From Emiliania huxleyi CCMP1516 (taxonomy: Eukaryota; Haptophyta; Isochrysidales; Noelaerhabdaceae), in assembly GCF_000372725.1 (NCBI RefSeq), contig NW_005202237.1, forward strand, positions 64,501 to 128,500: a DNA stretch of 64,000 nt, read 5' to 3'. Position numbers and translations under genes: made by a program. Of this stretch, positions 31,079 to 40,881 are shown piece by piece. The notes beneath the pieces are model-generated. The model did no database searches and was not told the DNA's origin. It worked only from the letters and a program-made list of their open reading frames with translations. Numbering within the stretch: the first letter of the stretch is position 1; every line of letters begins with the position of its first letter.

Positions 31079-32377
31079 GGTCAGGGACGCTAGGGAGCGG
31101 TGTGCGAAGCCGAAAAAGAAGAAAATGGGCCCGACGAGGAGATGGATGGAGAGTGGCGTGGTGGGCTACAGCCTGGCGCGCGCACTGGCTCACACAGGGC
31201 GAAGTAAGAATTCACCCTAACCTGTGACATCACAGTAAGAAATTACGCGGCGGACACACACTCCTCTCCTTAAATCCTCCCATCCCTGCCTTGGGTTGTC
31301 TGCTTTCTTTCTTTCTTTCTTTTCCTTAATTCCCTGTGTGGTGGCGGCGTGTCGTCCTCCCATCCCTCCCTTGCCGTCTCTGTTTTCTTTCTTTGTTTTT
31401 GGTCCTCCCATCCCTCCGAATGGTTTTTTGTTTCCTTTCTTTCTATCCTGTGTCGAGCCTGTGTGCTGTGAGAGAGAGTTCTTTTGTTTAAATTCTTTCT
31501 ATCACGGAAAAGAAAGAAAGAAAACAGACACTGCCCGTAACCCGATACCGATCATCCGGCCCGCTGGGTGCGCTTCTCAGCTCCCCGGCCCTGGGATGTG
31601 AGGTTACCGACTGCACTCCAAGTGCTCCAAGACGACCCAAGGGAGGGATGGGAGGACGGCACGCCGCCACCACACAGGGATTTTAAGGCACGACACGCCG
31701 TCCGTGGACAGTTGGTCTTTATACGCTTTTCTCGCCGAGTACTATCTATATTCTTTTTGCGTATTCTTTCCGTAATTCTTGTCCAAAATAGGGTCTATAT
31801 TCTCGTATATGGCAAGAATATGGCTCCAAATAGGGCCTAGCTCGACCCCACGATAGCCTCCGAAGGCTGACTTTGAGAGAGTTTGTTTTCTGACTTTGCG
31901 GCACCATCATCGGACGATGTCGACGAGTTGGGTCGCTCTCGCGGTAGCCAGATGACCTCTCATACTGGTAGTATCGGCCATATGGCCGCAGGGAGCGCGG
32001 GGGAGGGCGCTGGAAGCAACACGGAGCTCCGTTGGAGACGTTTTCAAGATTAGCGTGTCAGAGTGAAATGGCACTAGCCAATACCAGAAATAATGTATGT
32101 ACTTTATATGACAGGAGAAAAGACGGCCACTTGTTGTGTGTTGTGGTGGTGGCGCGACTGATCTCGGGGATGGATCGCTCACTTTGTTTATTTATTCATA
32201 GTACGACTTCGGTCGTGCCGGCTGGCTGGGCGCCTGCGTGCGGCCACAGAGAGAGCAAGCACGGACTGAGTGCGGCGGGGCGCGGCGACGGTCCAGCAGA
32301 GCACCTGCACACTTAGTTCGCGTCCGTCCACTGCGGACACTCTCAGGACACGTGCGAGAGCAAGGTCAGAGCGCGCA
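31079..32377. other. Intergenic block of dispersed repeats
   Basis: The region holds an inverted pair of the GTGTGGTGGCGGCGTG motif (31320-31684), a segment shared in reverse with 41320-41470 (31545-31640), and AT-richer sequence at 31700-32120. I found no gene before the PC-esterase. The last 110 bases before 32378 read in frame with that gene but are probably 5' untranslated sequence. Confidence 0.5.
31320..31684. repeat. Inverted repeat pair of a dispersed motif
   Basis: TTCCCTGTGTGGTGGCGGCG, continuing TG.CGTCCTCCCATCCCTCC, lies at 31332-31375 on the plus strand. It reappears as the reverse complement at 31638-31684. A CTTTCTTTC-type run borders each arm on the inner side. The same motif, single, is at 9280-9322, 38150-38212 and, reversed, 47578-47632, where it forms the end of the copies of the large dispersed repeat. 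Two repeat ends may thus have joined head to head here. Confidence 0.7.
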
Positions 32378-34300
32378 ATGGCCACGGCTCGTCGGCGGCT
32401 GGCTCGCTCAGCAGGTGAGGCTACCCGGGCGGCGCCGGCGCCACCAATAAGGCGAGCTCAAACCGAGCCGGCACCTCGGACTGTGCAGCTGCTGCGCATC
32501 AGCACGAGCTGCGAGCCAATGAGCAGAGCGGAGGCGGCGCACTCAAAGCTCACGTTGCTGCCACGGGTCAGCGTAAGCATCGAGGGCGGGAGGGACAGTA
32601 TACGCGCGGGGGCGCCGTCTCCGCGGCGTTCCTTGACCATTGCCGTCAAGCGGCACCGGCACCACGAGGGTGTCATCGCCACCACGACAGTATCGATCGA
32701 CCTGCGGCGACTCATGTTGTGGGCAGTCGCGCTCTCGCTCATCGCCTCATCCGCCGCGTACACGACGGCCGTGGTCACAGATCCGGAGGCGGCAAACGGC
32801 CGATCCGACGCGCGAGAGCTGCGAGAGCTGCGTGGGCTGGACGAGGCTGGCGAGTGGCGCCGGAGGCATGGTGGAGCCCATTCAGGCGGGCGCGGCAAGT
32901 CAAGCTCGAGCGGCTGGTGGTGGAGGCGCGCAACTGAGAGCGCGCCGACCTCAGACGGTGCCCTTAATGCGAACGGCCGCGCATGCGACGCGTCGCAGCC
33001 CGCGGTCGGCCACTGGGTGCCGCTGCCGGAGCCGCCCTACGCGCTCCCGACGTCGGCCTTCCAACGGCTCAAGGGGAAGGCGATACCCGACGAGAAGCTG
33101 GCCGGCTCCATGGCCGGCCCCACCTGCAGCCTGGCCAAGCCGTCGCGCCCGCACTTTGAGTGGGAGGCGGAGGGGTGCGAGCTTGCGCCGTTCGAGCGCG
33201 AGACGGCTTGCGCGCTGCTGCGCTCGCGCGGCATCCGGCAGGTGTTGATCGTTGGCGACTCGCTCTCGGCGCAGTTCTTCGTCTCCTTCACGATGCTGCT
33301 CGAGGGCGAGGAGGGCTTTGGGCCGCCCCGGCCCGCAGAGCACAAGAAGCTCCGCGGCAATATGCTCTTCGACGCGGCTGCGTCTGTCTGCGACGACGAG
33401 GTGCGGGTCTCGCTGCAGCGCAACGACCTGCTCGCGCTGAGCTGTTCCGGCCTTGAAACGGGGATCTTCAAGGCCTGCGACGGTTCCATCCTTACCGCCC
33501 CCTGGGGTACGCGCGCCGTGCACGATGCGGACCTGGTGATCCTTGGCAGCGGCATGCACTACCCCTCGCTGCCGCTCAAGATCAAGAACCAGAGCGCGCC
33601 CGGTCTCGCCTCGGAGTTTTTTGCGCGCAATCTGAACCATACCCTCACCACCCTCATCGCGCACCGCGCCGTCGCAGAGCTGCGAAACGGCAGCTCACAC
33701 CCCTCCTCGATCGTCGTCGTCGGGCCGCCCGTGCCCGTCCCGGCGTGCAACACCTTCGCGTCGCCCGTGCACCCGGCGGAGGCGCTGCTCGCCTCGAGCG
33801 AGAGCGCGTCCAAGTTCGCCGCATCGTGGCGTGACGTCCATCGCCTCAACGCGGCGGCGCGCTGGCTAGCGCTGCGCCATGGCGCCACCTTCCTCGACGT
33901 CTCGACCTTCACGCAAACGCGGCCAGACGCCGCGGTCGGCTCGTACGGTCGCGGCTCGGCCAAGGTGGTCGATTGCGTGCACTCGTGCCAGCCAGGGCCG
34001 CTCGACACGTGGGTGCGTCTTCTCGTGCACGCCCTGCGCGAGCGCCCTGACACAGCCAGCCCCGCCCAGCCGGAGGCGAGATGGTTTCTCGTCCCGCGCT
34101 CCGAGTGGCTCGAGAAGGGCGGCTGCGCCTTTGAGCAAAACTACCCGGGCTGCCACAACACCCACAGGCTCCCAGGACCGGCCCCCTACTACTGCATTAG
34201 CGCGGCGCCGTGGTTCCCATTTGGGCGCTGCGCGCAGGGCGGTGCCGCCGCTGTGACCATAGTAGCGAAACAATGCGAAAAGCGGGGAGGCTGGTTTTGA
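32378..34300 (+). CDS. PC-esterase (TBL/CASD1-like) O-acyltransferase, type II membrane protein
   Basis: The frame gives 640 residues from the ATG at 32378. After a basic cytosolic tail, LMLWAVALSLIASSAAYTTA (about residues 111-130) is a signal anchor. The lumenal domain is an SGNH-fold esterase of the PC-esterase family. VLIVGDSLSAQFFVSF has the catalytic GDS (Gly293-Asp-Ser295), and DCVHSCQPGPLDTWVRLL has the paired DxxH (Asp532 and His535). RPHFEWEAEGCELAPFE corresponds to the family W.p..C.l..fd motif. Such enzymes O-acetylate polysaccharides in plant Golgi (TBL) or sialic acids in animals (CASD1). The acceptor here is unknown, but a sialyltransferase-like gene lies 10 kb away. The conserved cysteines around the DxxH are present. 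Upstream in-frame codons exist but lack family similarity. Confidence 0.8.
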   Translation: MATARRRLARSAGEATRAAPAPPIRRAQTEPAPRTVQLLRISTSCEPMSRAEAAHSKLTLLPRVSVSIEGGRDSIRAGAPSPRRSLTIAVKRHRHHEGVIATTTVSIDLRRLMLWAVALSLIASSAAYTTAVVTDPEAANGRSDARELRELRGLDEAGEWRRRHGGAHSGGRGKSSSSGWWWRRATESAPTSDGALNANGRACDASQPAVGHWVPLPEPPYALPTSAFQRLKGKAIPDEKLAGSMAGPTCSLAKPSRPHFEWEAEGCELAPFERETACALLRSRGIRQVLIVGDSLSAQFFVSFTMLLEGEEGFGPPRPAEHKKLRGNMLFDAAASVCDDEVRVSLQRNDLLALSCSGLETGIFKACDGSILTAPWGTRAVHDADLVILGSGMHYPSLPLKIKNQSAPGLASEFFARNLNHTLTTLIAHRAVAELRNGSSHPSSIVVVGPPVPVPACNTFASPVHPAEALLASSESASKFAASWRDVHRLNAAARWLALRHGATFLDVSTFTQTRPDAAVGSYGRGSAKVVDCVHSCQPGPLDTWVRLLVHALRERPDTASPAQPEARWFLVPRSEWLEKGGCAFEQNYPGCHNTHRLPGPAPYYCISAAPWFPFGRCAQGGAAAVTIVAKQCEKRGGWF

Positions 34301-34972
34301 CGAGAGAGGGCGGACTGATATGTCGTCGTGCCTCTCTTGGCTACTTTTTGAAACGGCTCGCAGTGAGGGTGCGAAGCTGCAGCGGCGAGGGGCGCCACTG
34401 GCTGCGGCGCGGCGGCGCGCCTGCGGCTGCGTCTAGCTAGATCGGCAGCAGATTAAGCGGGTCTCCGTGCTTCGGCCTTCGGGCGCCTCTCTCGTGCTCG
34501 TCTTTTGTGGGTCGGGGTCTCCTCTTCCTTCTTCCCTTTCTCGGCACTCAGAAAATGATGATATGATTGATTGATGTCTGTTTATCGTTTCGGTTGTGTG
34601 TGCAGCCACACGAGGCAGTCCCCCCACCCACGACACATACATACGTGTCACTGCACACTGGCTGGTCTCTTCTCGACGGCACGTCCACGTGCCACGTGGG
34701 GAAATAAATACTCCGCTTCGATTACCTGCTCAGGGCGTGAAGAAAATGGAGTTGCGGAAGGCACCGCTCAAGATTCAGGAACGCATCCGAGCGAAACCCC
34801 GCGAACAAAAACCGAAGCGACCGTTTGCGTCATCACAAGTTTATCGCAAAGTTGCCCGGAGCTCCGCTGCAGCACGACACAGACACACACACACCAGCCT
34901 GCTGCGACCGGTCTACAGCTGCGTATCTCGCGAGACGTTCTGAGTGCAAGCTGCGTGCTGCGTGCTGCGACA
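34301..34972. other. Intergenic, no gene recognised
   Basis: The sequence is mixed, with a TGATTGATTGATG patch and the palindrome CGTCCACGTGCCACGTGG near 34682. No coding or RNA gene is supported. It should contain the PC-esterase 3' end and the promoter of the small gene at 34973. Confidence 0.45.
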
Positions 34973-35435
34973 ATGGCCGCCACCATTGACGAGGATGTTG
35001 TGGAGCGCCAATTGGCCAGCTTATTGCGCCAAGCGCAGCTCAACCACACAACCATTCAGGCAATGTGGAGAACAAACGAGGAGCTCTCCGCGCAGCGCGA
35101 GTGGCTACTGCATAAGGTACGACGCAACTAAGCTGACAAATCCCGCTCACTCTCCCACACTGCTGACCCATCCCTCTCCCCTCTGCATTCAGAGGTCGGA
35201 GCCGCCGCCATCCACCGCAGAGGTACCCGAGACATTGAGGCGGGCTGAGCGATCGCCAGCAGAGGGCGAACGGCCGAGAAGGCTTTCTCGCTCGCGGCCA
35301 GCTGATTTTGAGCAGGCAGATGCAACTGCGGAGGACAGGGGTTCGCCGACCTCGTCCTGCCGGGACTCTGCAGATGCCAATCCTCCAACTTCTCCCTCCG
35401 ATGTGATGACAAGCTTTGCCCCCACCTGCTTATGA
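34973..35435 (+). CDS. Small hypothetical protein with N-terminal coiled coil
   Basis: Exons 34973-35116 and 35193-35435 join in phase 0 over a 76-bp GT-AG intron with a pyrimidine-rich acceptor (TCTCCCCTCTGCATTCAG). The product has 128 residues. Residues 5-48 (DEDVVERQLASLLRQAQLNH, then TTIQAMWRTNEELSAQREWL) form a clear amphipathic coiled coil, loosely like SNARE or tether helices. The rest is Ser/Pro/Arg-rich and probably disordered. No membrane span is seen. No family could be named; the clean splice and the helix periodicity are the support. Confidence 0.5.
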
Positions 35436-35880
35436 TGTATCCTCCACTTCAACCTTTGTGACGATTGTGCATGTGCATGGTCATGGTACGAATTCGCGCT
35501 TGCCGAGGACAAGAGCGCGACAACTCTGAACGCACAGCAGGCACAGGTAGAGTCTAGAGAGAGTTGACCCGATTGACCGGACGAAGTTCCTACACGTGTT
35601 TCTTGGTTGTGTCTTGCGTATGAAGCAGACTCTGGTCGACGCAGTCGCCAGAGAGGGCTACAGCGCTGTTATGCGTCGCATCCCACTTGTCACGCACTTC
35701 CACGGGTCCGAGAGGTGGCACAGGTGCGTTCCGCGTTTTTGGAATTGCTGCAGCGCATTTTTTGCGGTCGGGGCATTTGTGTACTTTTTTCATCCTACGC
35801 GGGGAGACCTGGGATTACGCTCTCTTTTATTTCTGGGGGTTGACGTTGTAACCACACACACGTAAACGCTCGCTCCAGCA
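35436..35880. other. Convergent 3' region, no gene seen
   Basis: The stretch between the small hypothetical gene and the convergent CRAL-TRIO-like gene has no recognised motif. An open frame of 89 codons at 35596 (MFLGCVLRMKQ..) lacks any family feature and is left out. Confidence 0.4.
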
Positions 35881-36495
35881 TCAAAGGCCCCATGCTCGGC
35901 TGAAGGTTCCAAAGCGGCGGTCACGATCGCTGTATGAGGACTTGATCCAGGACTTCGGCTGAGTGCAGCTCGCGCAGCTCCGCGTGAAGTCATCGGCGGT
36001 CGCTTCGTCCCTAACGATGCGAATTGGCTGCGGCGGCGCAAACAGCTTGAGCACGAGCCAGGCGACGGGGCGCCAGAGTGGGCTATGCAGCAGCAGAACG
36101 TGCGCCTGGACTCTGCTGTCCCACTGCTCAGCGTGCTTGTCGACCCACGACCGCACCAGGCCCAGCTGACGGCCGCCGACGCGGGGCCATCGCACCGCTC
36201 CCGGGTCCCACAGCACGGTGAAGGGCCTGCGCCGATCGAGGGTCCGGCTCATAAAGGCGAGGAGCGCGGTGAGGGTGGCTTCGTCCACGGTGCGGCCCAG
36301 TTGCACGAGCAGCCGCGGCAGTGGTCCAGCGCTTGGCGCTCGCAGCAGCTCCACCGTGCCACCATGGCCGAGCGAGACGGGACCCAGCAGCACTGTGGCG
36401 TCTCTTGCTGCAGCGGAGGGCGCGGGCGACGAGTAGGTCCACGCCAACGCTACAGCGAGCAGCACGGCAGCAAAGGACGTCAACGAACCCGACAT
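35881..36495 (-). CDS. CRAL-TRIO-like protein with signal sequence
   Basis: From the ATG at 36495 the product has 204 residues. MSGSLTSFAAVLLAVALAWT is a signal peptide or anchor. Residues 55-170 look like a CRAL-TRIO lipid-binding lobe: RPFTVLWDPGAVRWPRVGGR is followed by LVRSWVDKHAEQWDSRVQAH, VLLLHSPLWRPVAWLVLKLF and PPQPIRIVRDEA. This is the strand-helix-strand order ending in the K/R-I-x-V strand of Sec14-like folds. The usual N-terminal helical part is short. Such proteins move hydrophobic ligands between membranes. A lumenal or secreted form is unusual, so the localisation is uncertain. The open frame continues upstream of this ATG into repeat copy B and is not coding there. Confidence 0.5.
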   Translation of the reverse strand: MSGSLTSFAAVLLAVALAWTYSSPAPSAAARDATVLLGPVSLGHGGTVELLRAPSAGPLPRLLVQLGRTVDEATLTALLAFMSRTLDRRRPFTVLWDPGAVRWPRVGGRQLGLVRSWVDKHAEQWDSRVQAHVLLLHSPLWRPVAWLVLKLFAPPQPIRIVRDEATADDFTRSCASCTQPKSWIKSSYSDRDRRFGTFSRAWGL

Positions 36496-36639
36496 CAGCG
36501 CTCTGGTATAGCCCCAGCCGACTCCGTGAACTCTCGCGGGGCTCTGCGGAGTGGCTTCGCGGCGGCGCCCAAACAGAAGAGAAAAAGAATTCTCCACATA
36601 AAAGCCTCTCTCACAGCACACTGGCACGAGAAAAAGAAT

Positions 36640-38215
36640 AGCGAGAGGAGGAGGATATTCGACCGACGGACGTACGGACACATGTGTAAGAGCGCGCACG
36701 AGTGGGTGTGCGAGCAATATCGAAAGACGGTGAGGCCGGGATCGCACACGGCAGGGGTGGCGGGACGGTTGTGGAGCGAAGTGGCTGTAGCCAGTCTCAA
36801 GCATCGATGGGACAATAAGATGAGATTGCCAGATGAGTGAGAATGGGGGGAAGGACAGGCGAGCGACATTTGACGACGTAGGAGCCACAATGTGACGACC
36901 AAAACGATCTTGGGGGCCAGGGTGAGACAACAGGTCGGGGTGCCACACGCCACACGGGGCACACCACAGGCCGTATTCTAGAGGGGGGAAAGAAACGGGG
37001 AATGAGGGGCCCCGCCACGAGAAGTGCGTTCTGGGGATGCAGAGGCAGCGTGCAAAACGGCGAGGGATGAGGCCACAAAAGAGGCGCGCGAGGCAAGGAG
37101 GAGACGCGGGGAACTGGGAGACTGGGACGACTGGAAACAAGAAGACAGTGAGCCACCACAGGCGTCGTTGGCGCACATACTGAGCGGCAGCTGCGCTGGA
37201 AATAAGGAAGAGGCGCGTCACTTCATGCGGAAGCTTGACAAACACGCGGCGTGGGCGACAGCAAGAGTCGAACGGACGGCGCCTGACTCAAAAGACACCG
37301 CCACATCCCTGAGACGAGGGAGCGAGGGCAGCCTCCTTAAAGGCAATGGGGTCTAGATTCGGAGCGCTCGCCGAAGAGGAGTACGACAAAATAGCGCCCG
37401 TGATTGCCTGCACGCTGCCCGCACTCACGGACTCCATACCCGAAAGAAAGAGAGGGGAGCTCGCAGGAGAGGTGACGAGAGTGAGAACTACAGGTAGTGG
37501 GGAAGGCAGCCTCGATCGCCATACAGACATGGGTGCGAAACAACGACAAGACCAAGGCACGGGCAGAGGGAACGAGAGAAGAACATAGGATGGATAGGGC
37601 GCCTGTTCACGGCATGGAGGGTGAGCCAAGCCGAACGTACCGAACGTAGAGCCGAGCGGAAGGAAGCGGGGGAAGATGACTCCGAGGAGGACGAACCAGT
37701 GGAAATCCCGTTGTCAGCCGTCACGATGCACCCGAAGGGGACCCCAGCGCCGGCATCATCCGTGAAGGCACAAGTGTTCGAAGAGAGAGTAGACCTGAGC
37801 AATGATATGACTGGGCGGCAAATGATAGCAGTGGGCGTCAGAAGAGTCGTCCTTGCGCGAGGAGAGCTCGATAGACTCGAGGGGCCAGGATATGCAGCAA
37901 GGAGGGCGGAGCTGCGCCGAAAGGCGAAAGAAGCCGAGAGAACAAGGGAACGGCAGGCGGCGGCGGCAGCGCAGAATGAGGCAGAGGAGAGCGACGCGAC
38001 AGAGGAAGAAGCGACCAGGGAGAGCACGACGAGAAGGGGGCGACCGGGAGGTGGCACGAAGGTTGAAGCGAGAATCGGAGAGAGACTGCGAAGAGAGATA
38101 GGAAGAGGCGGACGCCCAAGGGTGGGCGACGGCTAGCACCACACCCCTCTCCTTAAAATCCCTGTGTGGTGGCGGCGTGCCGTTCTCCCATCCCTCCCTT
38201 GGGGTGTCCGTTTTC
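36640..38215 (+). repeat. Dispersed repeat family, copy B (longest copy)
   Basis: This is the most complete copy of a repeat also found at 7060-9135, 47578-47895 (-) and 56030-56610 (-). It starts near GGACGTACGGACACATGTG and contains CGAAAGACGGTGAGGCCGGG, CTAGAGGGGGGAAAGAAACG and GTCACGATGCACCCGAAGGG. It ends in the GTGTGGTGGCGGCGTG motif followed by a CTTTC-type run. No terminal inverted repeats are obvious. It lies between the CRAL-TRIO-like and EDR2_C genes and encodes the broken frame described at 37024. Confidence 0.8.
37024..38136 (+). pseudogene. Repeat-borne hypothetical ORF remnant
   Basis: Three overlapping or adjacent frames in copy B read like one decayed protein. The first is 37024-37356 (KTARDEATKEAREARRRRGE, CAGNKEEARHFMRKLDKHAA). 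The second is 37346-37588 (FGALAEEEYDKIAPVIACTL, PALTDSIPERKRGELAGEV). The third is 37621-38136 (VTMHPKGTPAPASSVKAQVF, ERVDLSNDMTGRQMIAVGVR, YAARRAELRRKAKEAE, GGGTKVEARIGERLRREIGR). Protein-level similarity is kept between copies A, B and D (for example KYAARRAELRREA.ARDRQT in D), so the frame was under selection when the family spread. It shows no transposase, reverse transcriptase or integrase motif I know. Function unknown. Confidence 0.55.
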
Positions 38216-38232
38216 TGGTCTTTACTACATAC

Positions 38233-38276
38233 TAGGCACGGGACTGGCGCGCACTGGCACTAACACAGGTACATCA
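38233..38276 (+). repeat. Short dispersed element, partial copy
   Basis: GGCACGGGACTGGCGCGCAC followed by TGGCACTAACACAGG matches the right part of the element at 16835. It lies directly after the end of repeat copy B, so the two elements may be linked. Confidence 0.6.
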
Positions 38277-38412
38277 CTAATGAAAAGAAGTTTCGTGCAT
38301 TTACCCAGACCGCGCTGCTCCCTTGGCCTTGCGCCTTGGGGTGTCTGTTTTCTGTCTTTTTTTCGCGCTGGTATCCACGAGTCCGAGCCTGCTGACTGTC
38401 GTCTTCACCCTC

Positions 38413-39790
38413 CTACATACACACTCGGTTTGTGCCTCCCGCCTGCACGAAACACCGGGCGTACCACGGGACAATAGGGGAGCTCGCTCCAGATCCGCGC
38501 ACCCCCGCCTCCACCACCCTGCTAGACCTGCCGCCCCCGCCGCCGTTGCCGCCGCCCCCCTTGCCCGGCGCGCTGCCACCCGCGGCCTCAGGCTCGGCTC
38601 TCGGCGGGAAGTCGACCGCCCTCTCCTCGAGGAGGCGCAGCAGCCGGCAGCCGCAGAGGAGCTGCTCTGGCATCTGCTCCTCGCCGCGCGCCTACAGGGA
38701 GGGCGCCCGAGGAGGTTCCGAGAAGGGACCCCGGCAGAGCGATATGTGCTGACGCCGCGCGCCTCGACGAGCAGGCCGTAGTCGAGCTCGAGCCTACGGG
38801 AAGGCTCCGAGACGCTTCCGAGAAGGTTCCGCCACCAGGCCAGCCGTAGCCGAGCTCTCGCCGGCGCAGCGACGCGGAGCGCAGCACCTTGTTGATCGCG
38901 GAGCGGGTGCCGTAGCTGAACTGGTGCCCGTCGAGGTCGATCTCCAGGTACCTCTCGCCGAACACCTCGCCGCGGAAGAAGACATGCTGCGGACGCGTCA
39001 GCACGGGCTTGCCGTTGAAGCGGCGCAGCAGCGCGGCCACCGGCCTCAGAAGCAGCTTGGCAGCAGCGTCGAGGTTGGCGACGAGCCCAATCTCCTTGAG
39101 CGCGTCCGCCACACCCTCGTCGCGGTAGGCCCGCAGCAGGAACCGTTTCAGCACCTCCGCCGCCCCTCGCGGCGGCGCGTCGCCGTCGTAGGCGGCGGCG
39201 ATGCCGGGAGAGAGCCGGACGTAGGTCACGAGGCAGAAGGTGTCGCCGTCGGTGGCGGCGCTGGTGAAGAGCGTGTGTCGCATCCGCATCGGCAGCATCT
39301 GGACGACGACCAGCCACTCGGCGTACGGCTCGCGCCAGTCGCTGCTGCCGGCTGGCAGCCGTATGAGTCCGTGCTGCAGGAGGTGCATCGGCTTCCTCGG
39401 ACAACGCAGCGTGTCCATCGCCACGACCCTGCCAAAGGCTACCGCGCTGGGGACCTTGCGCCCGTCCCGGTGGTACGTCGGACCGCGGACGCTGAATCCT
39501 CGCGCCGGGCTCGGCATCCAGGCGTGATCGTCGGACGCTGCGCTGGCCTGTGGCAACGACGCACCGGCATCCATCTTTGCCGAGCCGGCGAGTGGCGTGA
39601 TGCCGGGTTTGCGCTGCTGCTCGTTGAGCCTCGCGCAGATGAGAGAGATTCGTTGGCACATGAGATACAGCAAGAAGGTGATGGTAGCTTGGAACGCTAA
39701 GCGTGTGGCCTCTGTCGACAGCCCCCATGAGACGAGGCTGACCATCGTCAGGACCCTGTTGAGGTCTCCGACGAGGGAATTGGCTCTCAT
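38413..39790 (-). CDS. EDR2 C-terminal (DUF1336) domain protein
   Basis: Exons 39790-38862, 38793-38763 and 38691-38413 give 412 residues. The domain begins at about residue 95 with FSVRGPTYHRDGRKVPSAVA, the DUF1336 opening. It continues with YAEWLVVVQMLPMR, HVFFRGEVFGERYLEIDLDG (the family vE.DvD strand) and, across two introns, LELDYGLLVEARGEEQMPEQ and LLCGCRLLRLLEE. Plant EDR2 regulates defence and senescence, and related proteins bind phosphoinositides, but this protein lacks a visible PH or START domain. LAFQATITFLLYLMCQRISL near the N-terminus (about 31-50) may be a membrane anchor. The C-terminal tail is Gly-rich. Both introns (68 and 71 bp) lack a usable GT, are modelled with GC donors, and begin with a copy of the next exon's start. 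Confidence 0.75.
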
Positions 39791-40020
39791 GCTCCAGCGA
39801 GACTCGAGTTACCTTGTTTTCTTTTTTCGTGCCAATTGGCCGAGCCTGGCGTTCTTCACCTTTCTACCTACCTACCTGGCCGAGTTGTTCATTCCTTCTA
39901 CGGATCGCTTGTCACGTGAGAGACTGCGTTGTGTTCTTGTACTTGTTTGGTATGGGCTTTCTCTTTCTAGCCATCTGGCCCGCATTTAGCATTTTGGCGC
40001 AAGAAAGAAGCCTCGCGATC

Positions 40021-40740
40021 TCAGGACATCTCCTCGCCCGACGCGACAACTTCTATGCTCCAGCCACCGGCCGGCTCGGATGTCGCCGGTGGCGCCGTGA
40101 CGCTGCGGCGGCGCACGGCCCCGTCCGCCGGCCGGCGGACCATGCCCAGGTTGTAGAAGGAGGCGGAGGGCAGTGCGGCCCCGCTCGGCCGCCACGCGAT
40201 CCAGCCGGCCGCGCGTACGGCGCCCAGGTCGCTCGCGTGGAGGGCTGCCGCGTCCATGAAGTGCGGGTCGAGGATGAGAAGCTCCGGCTCGCCCGCTGCC
40301 CCACCCCGCACGCCGATGACGGTCTTGCTGTAGACGTCGCCGCCGCCGCCAACCATCACCGGGCCGCCGCCAGCATCAAAGTGTGCAGCGAGACGCCGCC
40401 ACTCGGAGGCGAGCGCCAAGCCCGATGCCAGCGGCAGCACCTCCACCGCCGCGCCGTGCAGCGCGTCGAGCAGGGTCACAGCGTCAGGCACGCCGATCCA
40501 CTCGCGGGCGCCGACGCCAAGCACCTGCTGCAGCTCCGGGATGGACGGCGGCGCTGTGTCGGGCGCGAGCCAGCTCAGCTGCGACTGCACCGTCCGGTAG
40601 CCACAGCCCCAGCCGCAGTCGTCGTGTCTGTCGCAGGCGTAGTGGAAGAAGCGCAGCTTGCCGCAGACGAGGTGCTCCTCTGCGGCAGATGCGGACGAGG
40701 CGCCGGCAAGCTCGCGAGCCGTGGCGAGCGGTGGGAGCAT
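40021..40740 (-). CDS. Ufm1-specific protease (peptidase C78)
   Basis: From the ATG at 40740 the product has 239 residues. It matches the UFSP catalytic domain, a cysteine protease that matures the ubiquitin-like protein Ufm1 and removes it from targets. Near residue 35 the strand FFHYACDRHDDCGWGCGYRT holds the catalytic Cys (GWGC). VLGVGAREWIGVPDAVTLLD matches the family LG.r.WIG...v...L motif. GGPVMVGGGGDVYSKTVIGV and LLILDPHFMDA give the catalytic Asp-Pro-His, and GWIAWRPSG..ASFYNLGMV ends the fold. The short form resembles UFSP1 rather than the longer UFSP2. The frame is open 47 codons further upstream, but those residues lack similarity. It lies 230 bp upstream of the EDR2_C gene on the same strand. 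Confidence 0.85.
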   Translation of the reverse strand: MLPPLATARELAGASSASAAEEHLVCGKLRFFHYACDRHDDCGWGCGYRTVQSQLSWLAPDTAPPSIPELQQVLGVGAREWIGVPDAVTLLDALHGAAVEVLPLASGLALASEWRRLAAHFDAGGGPVMVGGGGDVYSKTVIGVRGGAAGEPELLILDPHFMDAAALHASDLGAVRAAGWIAWRPSGAALPSASFYNLGMVRRPADGAVRRRSVTAPPATSEPAGGWSIEVVASGEEMS

Positions 40741-40881
40741 ACGTGTGAGACGTCCCCAGGGTGTGGATGTCGTCGATGTCGTCAGAGACGATGTCGTCAG
40801 AGAGAGAAAGGTGCGCAGTTTTTTCTTTTCTCCCCTCATACCGCGTTGGTGTCCAGTCCAAGCCTGACTGTTCTTCTTCAC

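Noticed and set aside
35596..35865. Plus-strand frame of 89 codons (MFLGCVLRMKQ..)
   Set aside because: No family similarity, atypical composition and no supporting splice or neighbour evidence.
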